From G963676655 sp963678305 (lineage in GTDB: Bacteria; Verrucomicrobiota; Lentisphaeria; Victivallales; Victivallaceae): 64,000 nucleotides of DNA. Of this stretch, positions 50,953-60,242 are shown piece by piece. The notes under the pieces were generated by a model. It worked only from the letters and a program-made list of their open reading frames with translations, did not search any database and had not been told where the DNA came from. Each line of letters opens with the position of its first letter. The stretch's first letter is position 1. The translations under genes were made by a program, and so were the position numbers. The stretch is taken from the NCBI GenBank assembly GCA_963678305.2, contig CAXXVV010000007.1, positions 124,001 to 188,000 of the forward strand. The letters are read 5' to 3'.

Positions 50953-51026
50953 TGGCAGTCCCGCAAGGATTCGAACCTCGACAAAGTGAACCAGAATCAC
51001 TTGTGCTACCATTACACCACGGGACT
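50953..51026 (-). tRNA. tRNA-Gln (anticodon CTG)
   Basis: A 74-base cloverleaf with CCA encoded (50953-50955). The acceptor stem is AGTCCCG/CGGGACT with G discriminator. The anticodon arm is AGTGA-TTCTGGT-TCACT, giving anticodon CTG, which reads CAG. The T-arm is CGAGG-TTCGAAT-CCTTG with one wobble pair. It is intact, unlike the fragments at 49566 and 50625. Confidence 0.95.
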
Positions 51027-51131
51027 GCGTTTTGCAGAGAAACGTAATATGCCTTAAATTTTTAAAAAATCAAGTATTATCGTTATAAAATTTAATTTTT
51101 CTTCAGGGATAATTCCAGGAAGCAAAATATG

Positions 51132-53117
51132 TCAATTCTTCATTTTCTCCATCAATTTGCGCAATTCCAAAGCAGTGGGATTATTCGGTTCTTCCTTCAA
51201 CACATGATCAATAATAGGCCTGGCTCTGCTTTTCCGGCCGGATGCCAGATACGCCGTCGCCAGGTTTAGAGAAACCCCATGGTTGTCGGATTCAAGTCGA
51301 GCCGCCGCGACAAAAACATCAACCGCCTCAGAATATTTGCCCTGACGCATCAGACACACTCCAAGCTGATTCAAGGACAAGCGATGAGCCGGATTGGATT
51401 TCACTGATTTCTTCAACAGGACTTCCGCCGTTTTCAAATCATTGAGCTTCATCTTAAAAAAGGCATAATTGTATAAAGTTTCCGGGTTTTGATCTCCAAG
51501 TTTCATGGCGGATTGAAAATGTTTTTCGGCAAGCACAGGGCGATTTTCCTCTGAAGCCATGATCCCCAGATTCATTTGCCCCATCGGGTCATTGGGACTG
51601 ACCTTTGAAGCAAGTTCGAACAGTTCCCGGGCCCGACTGCGGTTACCTAAATTTTTCTCAATAGCCCCCAGTAAACACTGAGTCCGGGACCACGGTTCCG
51701 CAGTAACCGCCCGATTCAGGTATTCACGCGCCCGCAGCATGTCGCCCTTACGGTAATAGGCCTCTCCCAGCAAGGAATCAGCTTCCGATAATTCAAAATT
51801 TGCCTCTGGAGCCGGCACCAGAAAAATCAGACAGGCGGCCAGTACGCCAAAGACGCGGACTCCCAATGGCAGATTGCCGCGTTTCCGCCATATTTCAGTC
51901 AAGGCGTATGCCGCCGCGACAAATACACCGGCAAGCAGCGGAAGACGATAACGGGAACTGACAACCGTCAGCGTCAGCGCTCCCCAGTAAAACAGGACTG
52001 TGAGCGAAAAAATCATCATCCTGTTCCGGTCACGTTTCCTCATTCCTGCAAGATAAAAACCCAGCATACCACACAACGCAACCACGCCGAAAGTCCACCG
52101 GTTGAACCTTTGCATTGAAGTGTAAAATCTTAATGGACCAATATCCGCACCGGCCGGCATTTCCTGCCAATTCCAAACATAAGCGGCTTTTTTGAGCAGC
52201 AACAGGACAAATGCCCCCGGTTGTTTCCACATGAATTCATAAGCCTTATCGGCAAAATATTTATCTTTTGAACCGGCATGGGAACCGACGGCTTGTTCGG
52301 CATCATAGTGCAGCTGATCCCAAAGCGGACCTGGCCTTACCCAGCAGCCACCAGTCGCTTCAGGGCTGTTGCCGACAAAAAGATTGAACCCGCTGTTGTT
52401 CTGAATCATGCCGGGATTCCCCTTGAGCGAATAATTATGCCAGGCCACCGGCAAAATCACCAGGATGATAATCAGAACATAAACAGCAGTCTGACCCACT
52501 CCGTTCAGCAGACGTTTGCCGGTTCGGCTCCGGTATATTGTATATACCGTCAGCGATAAAGAAAAAGCCAGTGACAAAGGATGGGTTATCGCAGCCAGTC
52601 CGGCACAAATCCCGCCGGAAGCTATCAGAAAAAGAGACTTGCCGGCGCCACGCCAGATCAGAAACAAGGCAAGATTCAGCAAGGTTAAAAGCAATGCTTC
52701 ACTGGTCAGCTCCGCAGTATAATAGATAAGAGGCGGATAGAGCGCCGCTATTCCCAAAAACAACTCTGCCATTCCTTTGCGATGCTGGAAACGATGACGA
52801 ATTTGCAGATAAAGCGGAATAAATGAGATCAGACAAATCACCTGCTGGAAAAAGCGTACATACAATAAATTCATATCAAACAAACGATAGAGCATGGCAA
52901 GGAAAACCGGGTACAGCGGGGCATGAATCTGCGGTGTGCGCCACCAGATACCATCAACCAGGACCCTCCGGGCCCATTGATCGTACTCCTGTACATCCGG
53001 GCCAAGGGCTTGAGCAAACAAAGGAGAAGTCGAAAACTGGTACAAATAGAGTATTCTCAGTAGAATACCGGCTCCCAGTATCAAAACGGGAGTAAGTTTA
53101 TTAGTGTTAATTTTCAT
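51132..53117 (-). CDS. Membrane glycosyltransferase (GT-C/ArnT-like) with C-terminal TPRs
   Basis: About 661 residues from the ATG at 53117; the open frame extends 51 codons upstream without coding character. About 10-11 membrane segments occupy residues 10-430. The first loop has DVQEYDQWARRVLVDGIWW and HAPLYPVFLAMLYR, the acidic-pair region typical of GT39/ArnT-type enzymes that use lipid-linked donors. From about residue 450, five to six tetratricopeptide repeats follow (LGEAYYRKGDMLRAREYLNR, LNQLGVCLMRQGKYSEAVDV). Such fused proteins probably glycosylate exported proteins or lipids. It is divergent from the HPr gene. Confidence 0.82.
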   Translation of the reverse strand: MKINTNKLTPVLILGAGILLRILYLYQFSTSPLFAQALGPDVQEYDQWARRVLVDGIWWRTPQIHAPLYPVFLAMLYRLFDMNLLYVRFFQQVICLISFIPLYLQIRHRFQHRKGMAELFLGIAALYPPLIYYTAELTSEALLLTLLNLALFLIWRGAGKSLFLIASGGICAGLAAITHPLSLAFSLSLTVYTIYRSRTGKRLLNGVGQTAVYVLIIILVILPVAWHNYSLKGNPGMIQNNSGFNLFVGNSPEATGGCWVRPGPLWDQLHYDAEQAVGSHAGSKDKYFADKAYEFMWKQPGAFVLLLLKKAAYVWNWQEMPAGADIGPLRFYTSMQRFNRWTFGVVALCGMLGFYLAGMRKRDRNRMMIFSLTVLFYWGALTLTVVSSRYRLPLLAGVFVAAAYALTEIWRKRGNLPLGVRVFGVLAACLIFLVPAPEANFELSEADSLLGEAYYRKGDMLRAREYLNRAVTAEPWSRTQCLLGAIEKNLGNRSRARELFELASKVSPNDPMGQMNLGIMASEENRPVLAEKHFQSAMKLGDQNPETLYNYAFFKMKLNDLKTAEVLLKKSVKSNPAHRLSLNQLGVCLMRQGKYSEAVDVFVAAARLESDNHGVSLNLATAYLASGRKSRARPIIDHVLKEEPNNPTALELRKLMEKMKN

Positions 53118-53251
53118 TACATTTGTATTCCGATCACGTTTGCAATGTATAAATATAGCTGTATATTGGATAAAGTCAAAAGCCAAACAAATGGTGTTTT
53201 TTTTCGGATAAAGCCGTAAAGAGTTATGATGATTTTTCAATTGATGGAAAT

Positions 53252-53533
53252 ATGCCCACAGTAAAAGCAACTATCAGAAATGGCGCTGGAATCCATTGCC
53301 GACCGGCCAGTTTGATCCTCAAGGCCGCTACAGAAATGAACGATCATGAATTTTTCGTGATCAGTAACAACATTGAAGTTCCATTAAGCAGTATTCTCTC
53401 TCTGATTTCTCTTGGTCTGCAAAAAGGGGATTCCGTCGAAATAAAAGTTACCGGCCCGGATGCAGACAATGCCTGCGCAAAAATGGTTGCATTGTTCGAA
53501 ACCGAATTTGACTTTCCGCCGCGAGAAGTATGA
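53252..53533 (+). CDS. HPr family phosphocarrier protein
   Basis: A 93-residue HPr. His15 in GIHCRPASLI is the phosphorylated histidine; Cys replaces the usual Ala after it. PLSSILSLISLGLQKGD holds Ser47, corresponding to the regulatory Ser46. No PTS enzyme I or IIA gene is nearby, so a regulatory role is likely. Its stop overlaps the next gene's start (ATGA), so the hydrolase is translationally coupled. Confidence 0.93.
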   Translation: MPTVKATIRNGAGIHCRPASLILKAATEMNDHEFFVISNNIEVPLSSILSLISLGLQKGDSVEIKVTGPDADNACAKMVALFETEFDFPPREV

Positions 53534-54432
53534 CAGAAGCTCCTGAAAAAAAATTTCTGGTCGATACTCAAGACTCTGTTTCATTTTACAAAAAATTAAG
53601 AAAAAAGCTACTCAGGCAGATGTATATATTTTTAATCGCAATTATTTCCGGTTATCTCCTGATCTGCTTCATTCTGTTCTTTTTTCAAAACCGTTTTGTT
53701 TTTGTCCCGAAAAAAAATATATTCATCACGCCTGAAGCCTATCGACTGGAATACGAAGATCTGTCACTTAAGTCGTCTGACAGCAATACGATTAACGCGT
53801 GGTATGTTCCGGCGGATAAAGCCGAATACACCGTACTATTCTGCCACGGCAACGCCGGAAATCTGGCAAACCGTATTGAAACAGTCGATCATTATCATCG
53901 CCTGGGGTTCAATTTCCTGGTCTTTGATTATCCGGGATACGGCAAAAGTACCGGTAACCCAAACGATAAGAATGTCATGGACGCGGCAGAAGCGGCCTGG
54001 AGATATTTGACCGTTGATCGCAAAATACCCGCAAACAAAATTATTGTCATAGGCCGTTCACTCGGCGGCGCTCCGGCCTCATATCTGGCGGCTAAATATA
54101 AACCATTGATGCTCTGTTCCGAAGCGGCATTTATCTCGCCACTGGAAGTGGCAAAAGACATGGCCGTATTTCTCCCGACATCGTTGCTGGTCCGGGTTGA
54201 TCTGCCGACCGGACAAAATATCGCAAAAGCGAATTGCCCGGTTCTGATAATTCACAGTCCCCGTGACGAAATAATCAAATACCGGCATGGAGAAGCATTA
54301 TTCAAACTGGCGCCGGAACCTAAAGAATTCCATCAACTTACCGGCGGGCATAATGACTGCTGGTTTCTCGACCAGAAAAAATACGGCGACATCTTCAAAG
54401 ATTTCCTGAACAAGCACTGTTCCGATAAATAA
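53530..54432 (+). CDS. Membrane-anchored alpha/beta hydrolase (BEM46/ABHD13-like)
   Basis: 300 residues. One N-terminal membrane segment (YIFLIAIISGYLLICFILFF) follows a cytoplasmic basic stretch. The hydrolase domain has the oxyanion-loop FCHGNAGNLANR, nucleophile GRSLGGAP, acidic residue region HSPRDEI and catalytic His in TGGHNDCW. This matches the BEM46/ABHD12-13-17 type of serine hydrolases, often acyl-protein thioesterases or lipases. The active site would face the periplasm. It overlaps the HPr gene by four bases. Confidence 0.88.
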   Translation: MTEAPEKKFLVDTQDSVSFYKKLRKKLLRQMYIFLIAIISGYLLICFILFFFQNRFVFVPKKNIFITPEAYRLEYEDLSLKSSDSNTINAWYVPADKAEYTVLFCHGNAGNLANRIETVDHYHRLGFNFLVFDYPGYGKSTGNPNDKNVMDAAEAAWRYLTVDRKIPANKIIVIGRSLGGAPASYLAAKYKPLMLCSEAAFISPLEVAKDMAVFLPTSLLVRVDLPTGQNIAKANCPVLIIHSPRDEIIKYRHGEALFKLAPEPKEFHQLTGGHNDCWFLDQKKYGDIFKDFLNKHCSDK

Positions 54433-54586
54433 CCCGATACTGCATCAACTGGCTCTTATACAAAAGTCATATCATTCCTGATATATAATGATAATAAAAT
54501 ACCATGTAGTTTAAAAAATACCGTCAAAAAAACGGCATTATATTAAATAAATACACTCAAAAACATCAATAATAATTAATCTGAAT

Positions 54587-56998
54587 TTATTTTAAAATCA
54601 GATCAAAAGTAAGCAGCGACCAGTCCATATCCAGCTCATTGTCATAGATGATTCTGCGAACGTTGCCGTTTTCATCAGTCAAGGAGCCTTCGACAAATGA
54701 ATAAAACTCGAATTCTCCACGTTTGGCTTTGAGTCCCAGGCGCACTTTCTCCCCTGTTTTTGCTTGAAGCGGAATTTTATGCAGAGGGATCGGCGGAGTC
54801 GTTTCTCCGGCAGGCAGACGCCGTTCCGAGTCCGGTCTTTTCTGCAAGCCATCCATCGTTATGAATCCCAGCGACACCGGCTTATCCGGGTTGGACAAAT
54901 CAAGTAATTCAGTATCGTTGGCATAAAGGTCGACCAGCAATGAATCTTCATAGGTATCGGGATATGTGAATAAACTCAACCGCAAAAAAGCTTTCTCCTG
55001 CGGGTCAGGCTCAAAACGCATTTTCCTGATCTCCTCAATTCGTTCCGCATTGATTTTTTCCTGTTCGGGAAATTTCGGATAAGGACGGAGAAATTTATTT
55101 AGCTTAGGCTGCCATTTTTCAGGGTCTGAAGTAATCAGCCAGGCCGTTATCGCATGACCTTTGAGCCCGGCTTCAAATGCTTTCGGTAACGTTATTTGAG
55201 TACAACTATTCTGCTCATAATTGCTGTCCAGCTTGACACACGTAACATCGCCGCCTGAATGTGATGTGATATAATCAACCGTAACCTTTACGCAACGTGG
55301 AGTTTCCGAATAATTCGCCACGATCAGCAACTTTGTCCCGTCTGAAGCCACCAGCAAACAGGCTCCGGTATCCGGACTGTCCACATTGATTATCCCGCTG
55401 CTGTTGACAGTCGAATAAACATTATATTTGCGGCAACCGTCAAAAAGTTCCCAGAGCCGCCACAATGGACGGGCAAACGGAACTGCCGAAATCACCTCGG
55501 GATGAGCCAAGGAGCAGCATGGCAGCTGAACGCCAAGGTGAATAAACGGATATTGCATGGCCGTAGCCAGAAACGGCAAAACCGCCTTTGTCCTGTAGGT
55601 CGGAAACGCGGCTGTCCAAAGACTCGGCTGCTGCACAGACAATCCACTGAAATAAGCATGAATCGTCCGGTTTTCCAATAACATGCCTTTTTCCTGTTCT
55701 CCGCCAAGATAGGCGTCCAGTTCGGTATAACCAACCGCACTGAAAAAAGAACCCGAATGTCCTATAAACAAAGCGTTTTCACCTATTTTGTGACGGACTC
55801 GCCGCATAGTTTTGTCGTAGGTACGAAATCTAATACGACCGCCCGGATAATATTCTTCCTGCTCAAGATAACAACATGGCGAACCATAATCCATGTAAAT
55901 CCCGTCATAATCAGGTTTCAGGAAACGAAAAAGGTCCTCACCAAAACCGTCTTTCATCAAATCCTCATTACCCCGGACATAGAGGGCGACACGAATATCG
56001 TGCTCATGGCACTGCTTAATAAATTCGCGCAATTTTTCAGCTGCAACAGCCGGAACAGCGCCGTTTTTCACGTCGGCGCGCCAGCATTCATGCACAATAA
56101 AGAGGTTTGCACCCTCCTTCGCCACTTGTTCAACTACCTCTGGACCAGGAATATGCTTGAAGTTATCAAGATAATGAACTATACGCAATGGATCATGTGT
56201 CCGCGCGATGGGAGCCCGGGTCAAAGTCCATCCCCAGGTATTATTCCAATAGAGGGTACGCCGGGGATTTTTCGCATCGGTACGATGAAAGTTCCAACTG
56301 AGACCGCAACGTTTACCATCCCAAATCACTCTGGTTGAGGTATTATGAAATTTGGGAGTAAGCGAGTTCCAGCCTTCAACATAAAATTCGAGATGGCGGT
56401 CGCGTCTTCCCTGAGAACCAAAGTCAAACGATACAAACGGGAATATTTCATCGGTCCCGGAGCGATTCTCATTCATAGGCAGGTTGCGTTCAAAGCTGCC
56501 GAGATTTTGAATCAGAGCGGCGGAGTATTCGCGCGGGAATTTCCAGTAGGCCCAGTTGGCCTCATCTTCATCCTGAAGTTTTATCACCGGTTCCAACGCA
56601 AAATTCTCAAGTTGAAATTCTTCCAGAGAATTGGCACAAAAGATTGTTCTGACAAAAACAACGCCATCGACAAAGACTTCATAACTCAAAGAAATCTCAA
56701 ACGCTGGGACCTCCGTACCGTCATCTTCAAACCGCCACGGCAGGTGATCAAAAATAACTTCATACTTCTCATCGTATTCGATGATTTCCGGCTCAAAATC
56801 TTCAGGCAGATAAGGTCTGATCAAACGTTTATTGTAAGATGCCGAAATCAAAGGGATTTCGGTTTGCATAAGCGGCGGCTCATCGGCAAAGCCGAAAGAC
56901 GAAGGAAACCCGCCGGTCCTGCGCGAAAAGCGCATAGCAAACAACTTATTCGACAAACGTACTTCGCTGCCGACAATCTCAACTAATATTTTACTCAT
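54587..56998 (-). CDS. Large glycosidase-like protein (DUF6259-like)
   Basis: About 803 residues from the ATG at 56998; no signal peptide. The N-terminal third is beta-rich (sugar-binding super-sandwich type). A central TIM barrel follows: GANLFIVHECWRADVKNGAV, IRVALYVRGNEDLMKD, YDGIYMDYGSPCCYLEQEEY (candidate nucleophile Asp), and ALFIGHSGSFFSAVGYTELD with a possible acid/base residue. The C-terminus has two beta domains. The plan resembles retaining alpha-galactosidase-like barrels and the DUF6259 proteins of Lentisphaerota; the family name is a tentative call. Genes on both sides are transport and surface related. The substrate is unknown. Confidence 0.7.
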   Translation of the reverse strand: MSKILVEIVGSEVRLSNKLFAMRFSRRTGGFPSSFGFADEPPLMQTEIPLISASYNKRLIRPYLPEDFEPEIIEYDEKYEVIFDHLPWRFEDDGTEVPAFEISLSYEVFVDGVVFVRTIFCANSLEEFQLENFALEPVIKLQDEDEANWAYWKFPREYSAALIQNLGSFERNLPMNENRSGTDEIFPFVSFDFGSQGRRDRHLEFYVEGWNSLTPKFHNTSTRVIWDGKRCGLSWNFHRTDAKNPRRTLYWNNTWGWTLTRAPIARTHDPLRIVHYLDNFKHIPGPEVVEQVAKEGANLFIVHECWRADVKNGAVPAVAAEKLREFIKQCHEHDIRVALYVRGNEDLMKDGFGEDLFRFLKPDYDGIYMDYGSPCCYLEQEEYYPGGRIRFRTYDKTMRRVRHKIGENALFIGHSGSFFSAVGYTELDAYLGGEQEKGMLLENRTIHAYFSGLSVQQPSLWTAAFPTYRTKAVLPFLATAMQYPFIHLGVQLPCCSLAHPEVISAVPFARPLWRLWELFDGCRKYNVYSTVNSSGIINVDSPDTGACLLVASDGTKLLIVANYSETPRCVKVTVDYITSHSGGDVTCVKLDSNYEQNSCTQITLPKAFEAGLKGHAITAWLITSDPEKWQPKLNKFLRPYPKFPEQEKINAERIEEIRKMRFEPDPQEKAFLRLSLFTYPDTYEDSLLVDLYANDTELLDLSNPDKPVSLGFITMDGLQKRPDSERRLPAGETTPPIPLHKIPLQAKTGEKVRLGLKAKRGEFEFYSFVEGSLTDENGNVRRIIYDNELDMDWSLLTFDLILK

Positions 56999-57236
56999 GA
57001 ACCTGTCCTTATTATTGTGATTACCTCTAAAAATCGCAAAGTACGAAAAAGAGTGTTTGTACTTGAATGTCAATTATTAGAGATAGTTTAAATTAATTGA
57101 ATGCTCCTCTACAAAATTATATAATACTTTATCCTGTTAAAATTCGTTATTCAAGCATACTTCCAACTGATTATTATGATAAAAAAAACTTCTTAGATTG
57201 CAAGATTTATGCTTATTCAGTAATATGAAGTCCAAC

Positions 57237-58265
57237 CTATCCGAACAAGTATACGGCAGTCGAGACGACAAGCGTGATCGTTACAATAGAAACTAAATAG
57301 CTCCAGAACATCAAAATCGCCAGTCCGGCTTCCGCTTTCTGGTCGGTAAGAGAGGCCATGACAATCAAATTATTGGCCGGCGGCATACAAGCCTCCACCG
57401 CCAGCACCAGAGACGGCAACAAAGCCATCTCCATGATTCCCCATTGCCGCAGATAATATATATAAACCAGCGCAAACGCCGGAATAATAATCAACCTTAT
57501 CGCGATTGCGGAAATCACGGTCTTTTTGCATATACCACCAACTTTTGGGAGATTTGCCAATCCCGCGCCAACCAGCAGCAGAACACACGGGATCACCCCC
57601 CTGGCCAACAGATCAGCCGCACCGAATAAAGGGAACAACAAACCTGAACCATGAACCAGAACCTGGCTTACCGGCGGCACAAGCCCGATGGCGGTTCCGG
57701 CCACCAGTCCAATAATTGGCGGGGTAATGACTTTCTTCCAATCAAAAGTCCGGTGGTTGCGTCCGCTGATTATCGCGAAACCCAAAGTCCAAAGCAATGT
57801 TGTGGAAGTAAGCAGATATGCTGAAATAAAAGTAATTGACTCACGCTCGGCAGCCGGATCATTGCGCAGAACCGGGAAAACTTCGCATGCGGTCACCATC
57901 AGAGATATGGGCAGGTATCCGCTGTTATGAAAAGTAGTCGAAGCAATAACCGGCCGAATAAAATCACGATTCGTCTTAAACATTTTTACCGTCAAATAGC
58001 TCAATCCAAGCCCCAAAAACATGAAAAGGAGAAATGACGCCGGAAATATCCAAATCCCGGAAATCCGTTCGGGAGTGATATAGGCTGCGGTCTTAGTAAA
58101 CAGCATACACGGGAGAAAGACGTAAAAGACCAATTTGGAGATGATCACGGAAAACTGACGCGGAACCACGTCGTATTTTCTTAAAAAGTAGCCAACTGCG
58201 GCACATAGCATAAGAGTTGCCACTGTCGCAGTGGAGGAGATGGTTATTTGCAGGAAATCAGTCAT
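57237..58265 (-). CDS. AEC-family transporter
   Basis: A 342-residue permease with about 10 membrane segments in two halves (LMLCAAVGYFLRKYDVVPRQ to MFKTNRDFIRPVIASTTFHN, then VISAIAIRLIIIPAFALVYI). It matches the auxin efflux carrier (AEC) family, whose bacterial members export or import organic acids and amino acids. It follows the TPR protein by 19 bases and precedes the glycosidase-like gene by about 240 bases on the same strand. It may export an acid product; the substrate is unknown. Confidence 0.9.
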   Translation of the reverse strand: MTDFLQITISSTATVATLMLCAAVGYFLRKYDVVPRQFSVIISKLVFYVFLPCMLFTKTAAYITPERISGIWIFPASFLLFMFLGLGLSYLTVKMFKTNRDFIRPVIASTTFHNSGYLPISLMVTACEVFPVLRNDPAAERESITFISAYLLTSTTLLWTLGFAIISGRNHRTFDWKKVITPPIIGLVAGTAIGLVPPVSQVLVHGSGLLFPLFGAADLLARGVIPCVLLLVGAGLANLPKVGGICKKTVISAIAIRLIIIPAFALVYIYYLRQWGIMEMALLPSLVLAVEACMPPANNLIVMASLTDQKAEAGLAILMFWSYLVSIVTITLVVSTAVYLFG

Positions 58266-58284
58266 AAATGGCTGTCAAATCATC

Positions 58285-60039
58285 TCATTGTTTTTCAAGC
58301 GCGGCGATCTTTGTCCGAACTTTAGCGTGATCGACTTCCTCTCCATATATTATCAGGGCCAGACGCCAATATTTCAAAGCATCTTGCTTATTACCATTTG
58401 CAGCCAGAATATCCCCGGCATGGTCGGCAATAACAGCATCCGGGATATCATGTTGAAGCTCTATGGCTTCCATGATATATTTTCTGGCCTCTGCAAACTT
58501 TTTCAGTTTGAACAATACCCAGGCCAGAGAATCCAGATTTTCCGGATTCTTATTGGCGGCAACAGCGGAGCGGAGCAGCTTCTCGGCTTCCTGGAGTCGT
58601 ATATTGTGGTCCGCCAGAACATAACCAAGTGAATTATCCCATTCCGCTTTTTTTTCCGGTTCGAGTTTATACAATTTCCGGGTATATTTCTCGAACAGGT
58701 CGATCCGATTAACCTTTTCAGCCATATAGCTCATAGAAAGATATAGATTGGCGGTCGGACTTTTTTTCTGATCAGTATATATTTTTTCAATCTGCTGTAA
58801 TAATTGTAATGCTTCTGCATACTTTTTCATCCGCATCAAGATCATGCTTTTCAAATGCATTACAACCGTAGACGCCGGCATAGCTTTTAACAAATCCAGG
58901 GCTTTTTGCTCTTCTCCGGCATCATAAAGCACCATCCCCAATATTAAACGGGCCTGAAAATTGCGAGGATTTTTCTGCATATATTGAACCAGGGCTGCTT
59001 TGGCCTGACCATATTCCCGCGCTTTCCAGGCGGCCTCACCGTACATCATGTAGTCTACCGGCTCCAGAATGCGTTCCGCAGCCATGCTCTGCCAGGTATA
59101 CAATGACAATTGATAATTTTTCTGTTTGTAGAAAGTGAGAGCCAGCATTTTCCGCAGTAAACGGTTATCAGGTTCATAAATCAGTCTCTTCAGGATAACT
59201 TGAAACGCCCGTTCAGGTTGATTGATGGTATTATACAATGAATAAAGGGCGTTGAACGCCAACGGGTCATACTTCTTTAACGTAAGGGATTCCAGTTTGA
59301 CAATGATCTCATCCCGTTTCTCCTCCAGGTTCTCACGATCACTGTTAAACCATAAAAAGCTGTCCTTGTCGGCTTTTTTAGCCGCACGGTCATACACTAC
59401 CGCTCCGGCTTCCAGCAGTTGCGGGTCATCAGCAAATTGCGGATAGTCCAAAACCTGATCATATATTGCCACCGCATTGGTAAATTTACCGCTTTCCATT
59501 TGAAATGCCCCAAGCAATCTCACCAAGCTTATAAACAACGGCTTCTGATCGGGGGGTAATTGCTGAATATCAACAGTATTATAACATTTATCAGCCAGCT
59601 CCAGTGCTTTTCCTTTATTTTTCTCCGCAACCATAATAATGACGGCAGAGAGCACCAGGCGCAATGACTCAGGTTTTCGCCAGGCCAGTTGTTCCAACTG
59701 TTCCTGGTATACCTTGCGATTTTTACTTTTTCTGATCTTATCGGTAAGATAGCGCATCAAAACCGGTGAATCCGGATTGGCGGCAACGGCCTTAAAGAGG
59801 TAAGGCATGCTGACCGCTTCATCACTATGCAGAATCGCCCCGGCAAAAGCCGCCATCGAATCAGCCCGGGATATTCCGCGGTCTGAAAGCGAAAACTCCC
59901 CACTCTGCGGCGGCTCACCGGCCATATTATCGGAATTAATATCTCCTCCGTTGACAGACGCCGCAATAGTGAGTATTCCGGCCAGAGCGGCCAATACTCT
60001 TCGGGGTGTCGTTTTGCTTGTTATCTGATAATTTGGCAT
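58285..60039 (-). CDS. Tetratricopeptide repeat protein, exported
   Basis: About 584 residues from the ATG at 60039, with AAGGGA upstream. The N-terminus (basic, then VLAALAGILTIAASVNG) is a signal or anchor. About 10-12 TPR units fill the rest (LDSLAWVLFKLKKFAEARKY, YMMYGEAAWKAREYGQAKAA). It likely scaffolds envelope proteins. It is upstream of the AEC transporter, with 19 bases between them. An extra 13 codons upstream are open but not needed. Confidence 0.8.
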   Translation of the reverse strand: MPNYQITSKTTPRRVLAALAGILTIAASVNGGDINSDNMAGEPPQSGEFSLSDRGISRADSMAAFAGAILHSDEAVSMPYLFKAVAANPDSPVLMRYLTDKIRKSKNRKVYQEQLEQLAWRKPESLRLVLSAVIIMVAEKNKGKALELADKCYNTVDIQQLPPDQKPLFISLVRLLGAFQMESGKFTNAVAIYDQVLDYPQFADDPQLLEAGAVVYDRAAKKADKDSFLWFNSDRENLEEKRDEIIVKLESLTLKKYDPLAFNALYSLYNTINQPERAFQVILKRLIYEPDNRLLRKMLALTFYKQKNYQLSLYTWQSMAAERILEPVDYMMYGEAAWKAREYGQAKAALVQYMQKNPRNFQARLILGMVLYDAGEEQKALDLLKAMPASTVVMHLKSMILMRMKKYAEALQLLQQIEKIYTDQKKSPTANLYLSMSYMAEKVNRIDLFEKYTRKLYKLEPEKKAEWDNSLGYVLADHNIRLQEAEKLLRSAVAANKNPENLDSLAWVLFKLKKFAEARKYIMEAIELQHDIPDAVIADHAGDILAANGNKQDALKYWRLALIIYGEEVDHAKVRTKIAALEKQ

Positions 60040-60081
60040 CAAAAATATTTCCCTTGGGACTCCCTCCGCATAAAACAAGAC

Positions 60082-60110
60082 AACCCCCCGACCGCAAAGG
60101 CAGGAGGGTT
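60082..60110 (-). terminator. Hairpin between bS22-type and TPR genes
   Basis: On the minus strand AACCCTCC pairs with GGGGGGTT (one wobble). The loop region includes CTGCC...GG pairing, and TTGTTTTA follows. It could attenuate transcription from the small ribosomal-type gene into the TPR gene. The U-tract is broken, so this is moderate. Confidence 0.5.
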
Positions 60111-60149
60111 ACAGACGTCATTAATAAACCGGCCCGATCGCCGACCCGG

Positions 60150-60242
60150 TTATTTTTTGGTCTTGTGACGCTGAGACTTGAGCTGCTTCCGGCGTTTGTG
60201 TTTTGAAATTTTCTTACGCCGTTTCTTTTTCAGGTTACCCAT
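60150..60242 (-). CDS. AURKAIP1/COX24-domain small basic ribosomal-type protein (bS22-like)
   Basis: A 30-residue, highly basic protein opening MGNLKKKRRKKISKHKRRKQ and ending KSQRHKTKK. It fits the tiny AURKAIP1/COX24 family, known as a ribosome-associated protein (bS22) in some bacteria. GGAAGAAGC precedes the ATG at 60242. It is followed on the same strand by the TPR gene about 110 bases on, with a hairpin between. It is too short for standard gene finding but convincing by composition and family likeness. Confidence 0.85.
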   Translation of the reverse strand: MGNLKKKRRKKISKHKRRKQLKSQRHKTKK

